From contig CAIYVZ010000176.1 of assembly GCA_903929755.1 (NCBI GenBank), forward strand, positions 1 through 63,748: a stretch of 63,748 nucleotides of DNA, in the 5' to 3' direction. Within the stretch, counting starts at the first letter, position 1; every line of letters starts with the position of its first letter. The notes beneath the pieces were generated by a model. The model was given only the letters and a program-made list of their open reading frames with translations, was not told the DNA's origin and ran no database searches. The position numbers were made by a program, and so were the translations under genes. The DNA is from an uncultured Acidobacteriia bacterium. GTDB taxonomy: Bacteria; Acidobacteriota; Terriglobia; Bryobacterales; Bryobacteraceae. This document shows, in pieces, positions 36,101 through 43,341 of the stretch.

Positions 36101-36190
36101 TTCCTGCAGGAGATTGAGGAGTCACTGGGCCGGGCGGTTTTGGTGAAGAGCGATCCGCAGTTGCACCAATCGAAATTTGATTTGGCGTAA
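33149..36190 (+). CDS. rng: Ribonuclease E/G with ~520-aa insertion in S1 domain
   Basis: A 1,013-residue endoribonuclease. Residues 1-90 are the first half of the S1 RNA-binding domain (SIHKGRVTRVLPGMQSAFVD). Residues ~91-610 are an acidic, Ala/Glu- and Arg/Gly-rich low-complexity insertion with repeats such as PSGDRPSGDRASGDR and RGGRERGGRERGGRERTER. The second half of the S1 domain resumes at PSIADLLKEGQEIIVQIAKE, followed by the catalytic domain: ALVAIDINTGKYVGK and IIVVDFIDMDE carry the metal-binding Asp residues, and CSPCPYCEGAG the zinc-link Cys. It matures or degrades RNA. In gammaproteobacterial RNase E the disordered scaffold is C-terminal; here it is inside the S1 fold. The gene could be called rne or rng. 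A terminator follows. Confidence 0.9.
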   Translation: MSKELVVSSTKHETRVAILEDDQLVEIFHEREKEYSLAGSIHKGRVTRVLPGMQSAFVDIGLERDAFLYVSDFFEDNDEYDAVVSTVEEKILRMDKSGSVASLSAGDAPRGEGEVLAAGASAALDAPAAPAGEVRQGGGGRDQNRNNRGGRPSGDRPSGDRASGDRASGDRAPGGDRGAAVGGDRSAAPSGDRGAAPDGDRGGDKDRRGRRGRRRGGRGGGLPDSKYAARPGGGEASDAPPVVEDEREELNAPPEPPFDASAIGDDLIVLPGETLRKYSRMEPPVWAEPVVAEAAAEEQVVAAEAEAPVVEALVEAAPAQDAIEEFAQAVAEAADRPVEYAVSLDHPMAAFGMAIAAPEPEVVPVAEEAPVVEAAPVVEEAPVLEAAPVLEEVAAVVAEEISAVAEAEAVPAEEEGLSAAALAEDALPEDALFDEGVSEEGIGAEAGSDDIGEDGDADEVVAVEGEEGPEPVRQPTSLTAALREQGQRYPHRVSRRMRRRSRGGERGEERGERPGGDRNGNVEAKPVVEAGVEVALVSDEVRPVGVREEVRPERSERGGDRERGGRERGGRERGGRERTERTERSESGESVERSADRGVDRGERKERERPPLPSIADLLKEGQEIIVQIAKEPIGQKGARITSHIALPGRFVVYMPTVDHAGVSRKIPSDEERQRLKRIIQTHRQGIPGGYICRTAAEGKTEEELQKDMHFLYNLWLDMRQKAEKRPAPVLLHHDLDLVQRILRDQLTVSFKTIWVDSEELYESVLRFAERFQPALVSRVKLYTRPAPIFDEFGVTAEIEKALRPKVWLKSGGYIVINQTEALVAIDINTGKYVGKSNRLEDTIVKINTDAIKEIVRQIRIRDLGGIIVVDFIDMDERKNKQKVMQALEEAMRVDRAPYKILQFNDFGLVAITRKRVKQSLERTLCSPCPYCEGAGHVKSANTVVAEILTEASKMRKVFDDKDGNVVLRVNPEVAKVLKTNRNQFLQEIEESLGRAVLVKSDPQLHQSKFDLA

Positions 36191-36214
36191 CTCCAGCGTC
36201 AGTGGTTTGTTGAA

Positions 36215-36252
36215 CAGGGCCTGCCGTTTCATACGGCAGGCCCTGTTTTTTT
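36215..36252 (+). terminator. Terminator between RNase E/G and DyP genes
   Basis: A perfect 13-bp stem (CAGGGCCTGCCGT with its complement) with a TTCAT loop and a run of seven T, 25 bp after the RNase stop and abutting the stop of the convergent peroxidase gene. It probably serves mainly the RNase transcript and may also end the leftward one. Confidence 0.92.
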
Positions 36253-37450
36253 ATTGGTTCAGGGCTCGTGCAAAGAAGGGAATACTGGGGAAGTAAAAGT
36301 ACGCTCCACCTGCGACGGCTGCCACGGGGCTGGTCGGTGGCAGGTTGCCGACCACGGCGGCGGGGTGCGCGGCCGATGCCCGCAGTGCCAGAATGGCATC
36401 GGGGCCAATGGCAAGGCCACTGGCCCAATTGCGAAACAGGGTTTCGAACCCCTGCGTCAGGTTGCTCTGGAAGCATTGAAACAAGAGACCGGTTTCGGCT
36501 CCGTTGCTGTAAACCGCGCCACGCCTCAGGATACGGTTACTGCGGGAGTTCTCCGCCCGCGGATTCATGGTGCGGATGTGAGCTCCAGCCGGGCACAGGG
36601 CGTCGCTCGGGCCAAGGTAATCAAAATCGTTTAGAGACGAACCTCGCCGGGACAGAGGCTCGGACGTTTGCCTGACACGTCCCAGGAACCACGATTCCAC
36701 CTCGTCCGCAGAGCGCCCACTGGCATTCACCACGGCATTTACCGATAGTCTGTAGGCCTGCTGGTCGAACCGGAACTTCACATAGGCCATAAAAGATCCA
36801 TATTCATCGGTCGCGCCCGGTTGCGGGAGCAAAACCAAGCCGAGGGTGGCTGCGGGATTGTAAGAATAGTGCAAGGCCCCGGGTGGTTTCTCTATCTCAA
36901 AGAATATCGGCTGACTAATGCCGTCTTCAAAACCTAAAGGTCTGGCGCCCGGCTTTCCTTCCTCCCACTGGATGGTGGCCAGGGTATTGAACTTCGCGGT
37001 CAGATCATTGCGCAGCCGGATGAGGGCGGCTCCGGCGCCGCCGGCCTGGTCAGCGTCGCCCGCCAGAACCACGATGGCGCTCATATCGGGCCCGGCGGCC
37101 AGGAAGCCATTGTTGAATGCAGTATCGGAGAGAAGCTGTCCGCCTGGAAAGTGCTGCAGCGCGGAAGCGGTAAGCCCCACGGCCTGAACCACGCCAACGG
37201 CCGGACTGGCCGGATCCCGCTGGTGCGCTACGTAGCTTTGGTACAGGTCCCAGGCCGAAGTGGCGGCGCGGCCATACTCGGCCAGCAGCAGGTGGACGGC
37301 GGCACTGTCAACCTGGGCATACGTCAGGATCCCGAGGCAAACCACGGGCTTGCCGTGTCTCACCAGCGCGTAACCCTGAATTTGCTGAAATGCGATGGCT
37401 TCGGTCGTGACCTCGGCATCGGTCCACAAGGGAACCTGGCGTATGTTCAT
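36251..37450 (-). CDS. DyP-type heme peroxidase
   Basis: A 399-residue dye-decolorising peroxidase. The ATG at 37450 avoids overlap with the upstream gene. The distal motif is GFEDGISQP (GxxDG, with the catalytic Asp); the proximal heme ligand is the His in CPAGAHIRTMNPR, and NRILRRGAVY supplies the conserved distal Arg. The final part carries a GGAYFYFPS pattern common near the C-terminus of this family. No signal peptide is seen, so it is probably cytoplasmic. The ferredoxin-like repeats are somewhat longer than in encapsulin-cargo DyPs, and there is no encapsulin gene or typical cargo tail here. It is the last gene of a sigma factor-kinase-TPR cassette, 11 bp after an unknown gene. Confidence 0.88.
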   Translation of the reverse strand: MNIRQVPLWTDAEVTTEAIAFQQIQGYALVRHGKPVVCLGILTYAQVDSAAVHLLLAEYGRAATSAWDLYQSYVAHQRDPASPAVGVVQAVGLTASALQHFPGGQLLSDTAFNNGFLAAGPDMSAIVVLAGDADQAGGAGAALIRLRNDLTAKFNTLATIQWEEGKPGARPLGFEDGISQPIFFEIEKPPGALHYSYNPAATLGLVLLPQPGATDEYGSFMAYVKFRFDQQAYRLSVNAVVNASGRSADEVESWFLGRVRQTSEPLSRRGSSLNDFDYLGPSDALCPAGAHIRTMNPRAENSRSNRILRRGAVYSNGAETGLLFQCFQSNLTQGFETLFRNWASGLAIGPDAILALRASAAHPAAVVGNLPPTSPVAAVAGGAYFYFPSIPFFARALNQ

Positions 37451-37461
37451 GTTTGCACCGA

Positions 37462-38043
37462 TCAAACGTTGAAATGAATCATTCCGACCCAGGGACGCAC
37501 ACGGATAGCACAAGTAGTTCCCGGCCACCCCCCATCACCTAATGTGCCGCAGGCCCCATTCACCACAGCCGACGTAAACAGGTTTGCCAGACCCTGATCG
37601 AGGACGTCCGTCAGGCCAAATTCCGGATCGGTCAAATGTTCCTCCCCTTGCAGGAAAGCTGCCAGAAACGTCTTATCCACCATAAGCGCCCCAACGGCCA
37701 CAAGGATTCGGGAATCGCACAGGTGGCTGAGCTGCAGGGATGTTCGCACGTGGTCTCCCACCGTATCGATCGCCGCACAGAGCTCTGGCCTCGCCAGCAG
37801 CCGATTAATCTCAGCCAGGTCGTATGCGTACAGGAAAACACCCCGCTCCCTGAAGATCGACCGGATCGCGTCCAAATTGGCTGGATTTGGCTGTTGTTCC
37901 CAATGAAAGTCGACCTGAAACGGCGAATTTGCGGCGCTCAGTTCTAAGTCCGGGCGTGCGGTGAAGCCACAATGTTTGGTAACTGCCTGGCGGAGTTCGT
38001 TGTCCACCGCCAGCAGCCCAAATGCGTTATAAAAATTTCTCAT
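37462..38043 (-). CDS. Unknown protein between TPR and DyP genes, 193 aa
   Basis: A 193-residue protein starting MRNFYNAFGLLAVDNELRQA. The ATG overlaps the TPR-gene stop as ATGA. The N-terminal 30 residues look like a helical, leader-like segment; the middle has helices (LCAAIDTVGDHVRTSLQLSH); the end is Cys/Gly-rich (NGACGTLGDGGWPGTTCAIR) followed by VRPWVGMIHFNV. No signal peptide or known domain. Because it lies between a signalling module and a peroxidase, it could be the DyP partner or substrate. I do not recognise a family; a peptide-precursor reading is only a guess from the leader-like start and Cys-rich end. Confidence 0.6.
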   Translation of the reverse strand: MRNFYNAFGLLAVDNELRQAVTKHCGFTARPDLELSAANSPFQVDFHWEQQPNPANLDAIRSIFRERGVFLYAYDLAEINRLLARPELCAAIDTVGDHVRTSLQLSHLCDSRILVAVGALMVDKTFLAAFLQGEEHLTDPEFGLTDVLDQGLANLFTSAVVNGACGTLGDGGWPGTTCAIRVRPWVGMIHFNV

Positions 38044-39377
38044 AATACGTCCCTTCGTGTGCGATCCGCGTCCCAGTGGAGCGCGTATAAATTCAAGAAC
38101 TTTGCCGCCTCGGCGGTCTTCCCGAGCGCCTCGCAGCACCTGCCCGCATGGAGCAGACTTCTGACCCAGATGATAGATTGATCCCACTGGACGGCGAGGC
38201 TCTCATTTTCCACCACACTCTTATAAAGCGGGAAAGCGCGGTCGGAAGAGCCATGGTTTTCAAAAAAACGTGCCAGGGTCCAGCTGGAAAGGATATCCGG
38301 CCGGAGATGCCGCGCCTCCGACAACGCTTTCTCCGCAGCCGGGGCATTCCCGCTCACCTGGTGAGACAGGCCCTCCGCGTAACGGCGGAGAGCGCTTGCG
38401 TAGCTGCTCGGGTAGCGCTCATCAATGGTCCGGGACTTCTCCAGAACCCGTTTTGCCAGGCGAGAGTCTCCCAGTTCAGCTGCCAGGGTAGCGGCGGAGC
38501 GGAGGGCTGTCATATTAAAAGGCTCCGCCGACCGGGAACTGAGGGCTTCCGCCGCATGAACAGCATCCTTGTTGCGCCCTTCAAGCAAATACAGCAAACC
38601 ACGCCAGTACAAGGTCTTGGAATCCGGAGTGGCTTCCAGTTCCAAAGAAGCTCGTGCTTCGTCGAGCTTGCCAAAAATCAGTTGGCAGATGAGCCTGCGA
38701 CCTTTACCGATATTCCGAATCTCGCCATCACTGTCGCTCTCCACCCGCCGCAATACTGCCAATGCGGCTGTTTCGTCATCCATCAGGAGTCGAACGCTGC
38801 TTTCCTCGAAGTAGAACAGCGGGGAATCCGGCATGCCGCTGCGACCCGAATCGAGCGTAGCGAGCGCTTCCTGAAATCGTCCGGCCTGAGCCTGACTCGA
38901 AGCCAGAATCATGTAGCCGGAGCTCACGCCGGGTTCCAAATCGATAGCCAGCCGGGCCTCGCGAATAGCTTCGTCGGTATAACCGAGAATGGAATGTGCG
39001 TGGGCCGCAGATCGGTGGAGAGCGGCTTCGGCAGGAAACTCCGCCACTAGTTTTTGATGCATTTGGAGAGCTTGTTCCAGATCGCCCCGAAAGTGGTGAT
39101 AGTACAGTTCGGCCTGCAGTCGTTGCCGTTCATTGAATCTATCCCTAAGCTGGTAGGCCTTCACTGCGGCATGAAAGGCCTCCTCATCGCGCGATACGGA
39201 ACCAAGCATGACTGCCTGGTAGACCCACGCAAGGCCAAATTCCGGGTCAATCGCGGTGGCTTCTCCCAAGAGACGGAGCGCCATCTCCACCGAGCCAAAG
39301 CCCTGGTAGAAGAGCGCACTGGTTAACTTTTCGAAAGCCTCGGCGCTGCTGGTCACCACATAATGGGCAGTGACCAT
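38040..39377 (-). CDS. TPR-repeat protein, probably detached kinase C-terminus
   Basis: A 445-residue protein of tetratricopeptide repeats (MALRLLGEATAIDPEFGLAW, DEAIREARLAIDLEPGVSSG). It starts at the ATG at 39377 without a clear ribosome-binding site. It lies in the same reading frame as the upstream kinase, separated only by a TAG and four codons, and its first residues (TSSAEAFEKLTSAL) resemble the linker that joins the TolB-like and TPR parts in single-chain acidobacterial kinases. It is therefore likely the C-terminal half of a once-continuous ~980-residue kinase, or is produced by reinitiation or readthrough. Its stop overlaps the next gene as ATGA. Confidence 0.75.
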   Translation of the reverse strand: MVTAHYVVTSSAEAFEKLTSALFYQGFGSVEMALRLLGEATAIDPEFGLAWVYQAVMLGSVSRDEEAFHAAVKAYQLRDRFNERQRLQAELYYHHFRGDLEQALQMHQKLVAEFPAEAALHRSAAHAHSILGYTDEAIREARLAIDLEPGVSSGYMILASSQAQAGRFQEALATLDSGRSGMPDSPLFYFEESSVRLLMDDETAALAVLRRVESDSDGEIRNIGKGRRLICQLIFGKLDEARASLELEATPDSKTLYWRGLLYLLEGRNKDAVHAAEALSSRSAEPFNMTALRSAATLAAELGDSRLAKRVLEKSRTIDERYPSSYASALRRYAEGLSHQVSGNAPAAEKALSEARHLRPDILSSWTLARFFENHGSSDRAFPLYKSVVENESLAVQWDQSIIWVRSLLHAGRCCEALGKTAEAAKFLNLYALHWDADRTRRDVL

Positions 39378-39389
39378 GCCGCCGACGGC

Positions 39390-40982
39390 CTAGGCAGGGG
39401 CTCCCGTTAGCCGGGCGTATAGGTCGCCGCACGCACGTTCGGCGACGGCAATGAGAGACGCCTGGTCACCGGTTGTCGCCTCGGTGCGCACCAACTCGCG
39501 GTCCGACTCCGGCGCGACCGCCCGGAGTTCGATGGTGTAAGTGCCTGAGACCTTCCTTACTGTTCCCCGGACCCTTGCGCCGGCATTTAATCGAAGGGCG
39601 AGCGCTTTCGCAGTGGCCCGGCGAACCGACTGAGTGCCAAGGTTAAGTTCTTCGCCGGCCTTGAGAACTTCATCCGGCCCAATCACGCTGACGTTAGGCG
39701 CTCCCCCGAGGCGCAGCCTTACGATATTCCTGATAGCGCGCCCGAAAGCTCCGCCTGGATCGAAACTTTCGAAGTCTTCCACCAGGATGCGGACCTTGCG
39801 GCCTTCGAACGGGGGGCGGATCCACCAGCGCCAGCCAGCGGCTCCGGCCAGGGCGCCTGCTACTGTGGCAGCCGTTGCGAGGGCTCCCCGGCGCGTCAGG
39901 GTGTGGGCGAGTTGGTGTCGGCGAAGGGAGAGGCGGACGGTGCCGGAATCCGCCAGGAGTCGGGCGACCGTAAGAGCGCCCGGGGGGCGGCGGCCAGGGT
40001 CGCGTTCGAGGCAGGCCGCGATGGCGGTTTCCCAGCAGCGGGGGATATCCGGGGCGTAGAGGCGGGGCGACGGCGCGGGACGGCGGATGCGCATGGAGGC
40101 GGAGACCAGGTCGGCGCTCGCCTCAAAGGGATAGCGTCCGGTCACCATGCGAAACAGGACCACACCCAGGGCGTAAATGTCAGATGCAGAAGTGGCGCGG
40201 CGACCTTCCAGGAGTTCAGGCGCGAGATAGGCGAGCGTCCCGGCGAATTCGCCGGTGCCCGTGGAGGTCTGGGTACCGCCAGCGACGGGAGCCTCACGGG
40301 CGATGCCGAAATCTGTGAGAACAGCGCGGCGTGCGGGGTCAGAAACCAACATCACGTTGGCGGTCTTCAGGTCCCGGTGAACCAGCCCCGCGCGGTGGAC
40401 GGCGTCGAGCCCCCCGCAGATGTCGAGGGCGATTTCGAGAGTGGCGTCGGGACCAGAATCGACGAGGTGTTGTTCAAGAGGAACTCCGTCCAGCAGTTCC
40501 ATTGTGAAAAAGGGCGTTTTGTCTTCCAGGGCTTCGTAGACACGGCAGACGTTGGGGTGGACGACGAGCGCGGCTCGCTCCGGCTCGGTGCGAAAGCGCC
40601 GGAGAACTTCTTCGTCGTGACGATATGCGTAGCGGACGGTTTTGATAGCGAGCCTTACGCCGGTGTGGCGTTCTGTAGCCTCGTAGACTTCGCCCATACC
40701 TCCGCTGCCGAGAAGACCGAGAATTTCAAATCGAGCTCGAAGCAGTTGTCCTGTGTGGAACATGCGGGGGGCGTCCAGGTCGCTGATGAGGCTGCCGGAC
40801 AGGAGAATCGGCTGGTCCATCAGACCTGCGGCATCAGCGGCGTCTGAATCGGCGAGAAGGCGAGCCACCTCGGGTCGAAGCTCAGGGTCGACCTGAGCCA
40901 GAAGCTGTTCGCGAGAGGCCGGGTCAGCCTCGGCGATTGCCGAAAACGCAGTGGAGACGAGCGCCCACCGCTCGGGACTCAT
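39390..40982 (-). CDS. Ser/Thr protein kinase with TolB-like domain
   Basis: A 530-residue Hanks-type kinase. An N-terminal ~70-residue segment is followed by the kinase: GLLGSGGMGEVYEA, catalytic Lys in RLAIKTVRY, HRDLKTANVML, DFGIARE and a LAYLAPELLEGR activation end. A transmembrane helix (LATAATVAGALAGAAGWRWW) leads to a TolB/CsgG-like extracytoplasmic domain (RILVEDFESFDPGGAFGRAI). It ends at a TAG that is in frame with the downstream TPR gene. Its ATG overlaps the sigma-factor stop as ATGA. It probably senses an envelope signal and phosphorylates cassette products. Compare the kinase at 427-3084, which has the same layout fused to TPRs. Confidence 0.88.
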   Translation of the reverse strand: MSPERWALVSTAFSAIAEADPASREQLLAQVDPELRPEVARLLADSDAADAAGLMDQPILLSGSLISDLDAPRMFHTGQLLRARFEILGLLGSGGMGEVYEATERHTGVRLAIKTVRYAYRHDEEVLRRFRTEPERAALVVHPNVCRVYEALEDKTPFFTMELLDGVPLEQHLVDSGPDATLEIALDICGGLDAVHRAGLVHRDLKTANVMLVSDPARRAVLTDFGIAREAPVAGGTQTSTGTGEFAGTLAYLAPELLEGRRATSASDIYALGVVLFRMVTGRYPFEASADLVSASMRIRRPAPSPRLYAPDIPRCWETAIAACLERDPGRRPPGALTVARLLADSGTVRLSLRRHQLAHTLTRRGALATAATVAGALAGAAGWRWWIRPPFEGRKVRILVEDFESFDPGGAFGRAIRNIVRLRLGGAPNVSVIGPDEVLKAGEELNLGTQSVRRATAKALALRLNAGARVRGTVRKVSGTYTIELRAVAPESDRELVRTEATTGDQASLIAVAERACGDLYARLTGAPA

Positions 40983-41560
40983 AGCGCGGAGCCCGAGAGC
41001 ACTCCCTGGAGAAAGGCGCGCCCGCTGGTCCAGTCTCGTTTTACAGTGCGGCTGCCGATGCCGAGGGCTCCGGCGATCTCTTCCTCGGAAAGGCCTCCGA
41101 AGAAGCGCATCTCGATGACTGCCGCCTGCCGTTGTGAAAGGGCTTCGAGTTGCTGCAGGGCGGCATCAATGGCAAGGACATCATCCAGACGCATGTCCTG
41201 GGAGGTCAACTCCGGGGGCAAGTCGACGTGATTGTGAGGTCCACGACCCTTCGCGGCATTACGTTTTCTGGCGTAGTCGATCAGGATATGGCGCATCGCG
41301 CGGGAGGCCATGGCCAGGAAATGATATCGGTCGTTCCAATGAGGATGCCTGGAGCTCCGGAGTCGCATGTAAGCCTCGTTGACGAGAGCGGTGGGTTGGA
41401 GCGTGTGGTCGCGGCGTTCTTTCCGCAGGTGCGACCCGGCGAGGCGGCGAAGCTCGCTGTGCAGCAGAGCGAGGAACTCATCCTCTGCCTGCCTGTCACC
41501 TTCTTGCGCTCGATGGATGAGCGGCGTGATCTCGGGTTTCTTAACGGGCTTTTCTTCCAT
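40979..41560 (-). CDS. ECF RNA polymerase sigma factor
   Basis: A 193-residue ECF sigma factor of the planctomycete/acidobacterial type. Region 2 is FLALLHSELRRLAGSHLRKE with TALVNEAYMRL and FLAMASRAMRHILIDYARKR; region 4 is LEALSQRQAAVIEMRFFGGL with SEEEIAGALGIGSRTVKRDW. No anti-sigma factor is encoded next to it; instead its stop overlaps a membrane kinase gene, so control by phosphorylation or by the kinase module is possible. The start at 41560 was chosen over a GTG at 41587; neither has a good ribosome-binding site. It is the first gene of the five-gene leftward cassette and probably directs its transcription. Confidence 0.88.
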   Translation of the reverse strand: MEEKPVKKPEITPLIHRAQEGDRQAEDEFLALLHSELRRLAGSHLRKERRDHTLQPTALVNEAYMRLRSSRHPHWNDRYHFLAMASRAMRHILIDYARKRNAAKGRGPHNHVDLPPELTSQDMRLDDVLAIDAALQQLEALSQRQAAVIEMRFFGGLSEEEIAGALGIGSRTVKRDWTSGRAFLQGVLSGSAL

Positions 41561-41704
41561 TTGCCAGCCAGAGCAGTATATTACCACGGAAACGGAATAA
41601 CATCACTTCACTTCTGAAATTCTATCGGGGAAAATGGCCTCTTCGCCCGGAGCTGTCAGGTTGCTTTTTCCTGAACAGAAATCCAGCCAGGGGAGTTTCG
41701 CATA

Positions 41705-43096
41705 ATGAACGACATGGGACTTCGGCTCGGCTTGATTATTTCCTGTTTTAGTTTAGGGCTATTGGCACAGGCAGGGAAGCCTGATCCACAGGTTCAGAAG
41801 GTTGTTTCGGAGATTTCCAAAGACCGGATCGGCGCGACGATGAAACGGTTAGGAGACTTCGGGACCCGGAGCGTATTTTCCGATACGGATGAACCAAATC
41901 ACGGAATCAAGGCGGCGCGGACCTGGGTCTACAACGAGTTGAAGAGCTACAATCCGCGGCTGGAGGTCTCCTATGACCCGTGGAAGGTGAAGAAGCAGCC
42001 GCGGATCTTCCGTGATGTCGAGTTGGTGAACGTGGTGGCCGTCCTGCCGGGGACTACGCAACCGGAGAAGAGGATCATTATCAGCGGTCACTATGACTCT
42101 CTGGCCATTGTTTCGCGAGCCGGGGCCGGAGACTTTCGGGCGAACGGGGATGGGGCCACCGATGCGATGGACCTGGAGAAATCGGCGGCGTCTCCCGCGC
42201 CTGGCGTAAGTGATGATGCCAGCGGGACGGCAGTCGTAATGGAACTGGCTCGGGTGATGAGCCAATACAAATTCGAGAAGACGCTGGTGTTTATTGCATT
42301 TGCCGGAGAGGAAGTTGGGTTGGTTGGCAGCACCCTCTATGCGGACCGGGCGAAGGAGAAGGGCGACAAGATTGAAGCTGTCCTGAACAACGACATTGTG
42401 GGCAACGATGTGACCGGGGACGGACGCGCGCAGAGTGGTCTGGTGCGGGTGTATTCAGAAGAACCGGCCGATTCCAATTCGCGGGAGCTGGCCCGGTATG
42501 TTCGGGAAGTCGCCATGAAGTATGTTCCCGCGTTCCGTGCGGATCTGGTGTTTCGCAACGATCGCTTCAGCCGGGGCGGCGACCATACGCCGTTTGTCGC
42601 CAACGGATTTGCCGGGGTGCGGTTTACGACTCCGGCCGAGAACCTGGGCGTTCAGCATACTCCGGACGACACGTTCGAGCGGGCCTCACCGGCGTACACG
42701 GCGAACGTGGCGAAGGTGAATGCTGCCGCGGCGGCGAGTCTGGCGCTGGCGCCTCCGGCTCCGGAGGTGGACCGGGAAGTGACGACCGGGGCGAACAAGG
42801 GTCGGCAATTGCCGAATCTGGCTCGGGGAAAATCGCTGTATGACGCCGTACTGCGCTGGAAGGACTCCAGTGTGGAGGATCTGGCGGGTTACGCGGTGGT
42901 GATGCGCCCGACAACCGCTCCGTTCTGGGAGCGCGAGATCTTCGTCGGTAAGGCGACCGAGTACACGTTTGAGGGTCTGAATATCGACGACATCGTGATC
43001 GGCGTGAAAGCGATTGACAAAGACGGGAATGAAAGCCTGGTGTCGCCCTACATTGCCACGCCGTATCCCCGCTGGCCGATTGAACTGGTTCAGTAG
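41705..43096 (+). CDS. Secreted M28-family zinc aminopeptidase
   Basis: A 463-residue peptidase with a signal peptide (MGLRLGLIISCFSLGLLAQA). The M28 metal-binding residues are all visible: ISGHYDS (His, Asp), PGVSDDASGT (bridging Asp), IAFAGEEVGLVGS (catalytic Glu and ligand Glu), NNDIVGND (Asp) and VQHTPDDT (His). A C-terminal fibronectin-like domain (residues ~380-463) probably binds substrate or the surface. A GGGGAG site precedes the ATG. It is divergent from the ECF sigma gene, 144 bp apart. It likely removes N-terminal residues from extracellular peptides. Confidence 0.88.
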   Translation: MNDMGLRLGLIISCFSLGLLAQAGKPDPQVQKVVSEISKDRIGATMKRLGDFGTRSVFSDTDEPNHGIKAARTWVYNELKSYNPRLEVSYDPWKVKKQPRIFRDVELVNVVAVLPGTTQPEKRIIISGHYDSLAIVSRAGAGDFRANGDGATDAMDLEKSAASPAPGVSDDASGTAVVMELARVMSQYKFEKTLVFIAFAGEEVGLVGSTLYADRAKEKGDKIEAVLNNDIVGNDVTGDGRAQSGLVRVYSEEPADSNSRELARYVREVAMKYVPAFRADLVFRNDRFSRGGDHTPFVANGFAGVRFTTPAENLGVQHTPDDTFERASPAYTANVAKVNAAAAASLALAPPAPEVDREVTTGANKGRQLPNLARGKSLYDAVLRWKDSSVEDLAGYAVVMRPTTAPFWEREIFVGKATEYTFEGLNIDDIVIGVKAIDKDGNESLVSPYIATPYPRWPIELVQ

Positions 43097-43341
43097 GGCC
43101 AACGCCCGAAGGGCCACCAGCCAAAGACGGGGAGCTTCTGTTTACCTAAAGACGGTGGTTGACCGGATTTTGACGGCACCAGTGGGTCAACGCCAGCCAG
43201 TTGGACGGAAAGCAGGTGTCCCCAACAGGGTGAAAGTGCGGAGCCGTGGAACCTCAGCCGAATCCATGGCTTGTGGGGGGGGGCAGCAGTTCGGTGTAGC
43301 CGCGCCGAAAATGCTGGCCAGGATCAGGAAAGTGTTGCCGC

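Noticed and set aside
36251-37450. DyP peroxidase as encapsulin cargo
   Set aside because: There is no encapsulin gene nearby and no typical C-terminal targeting tail.
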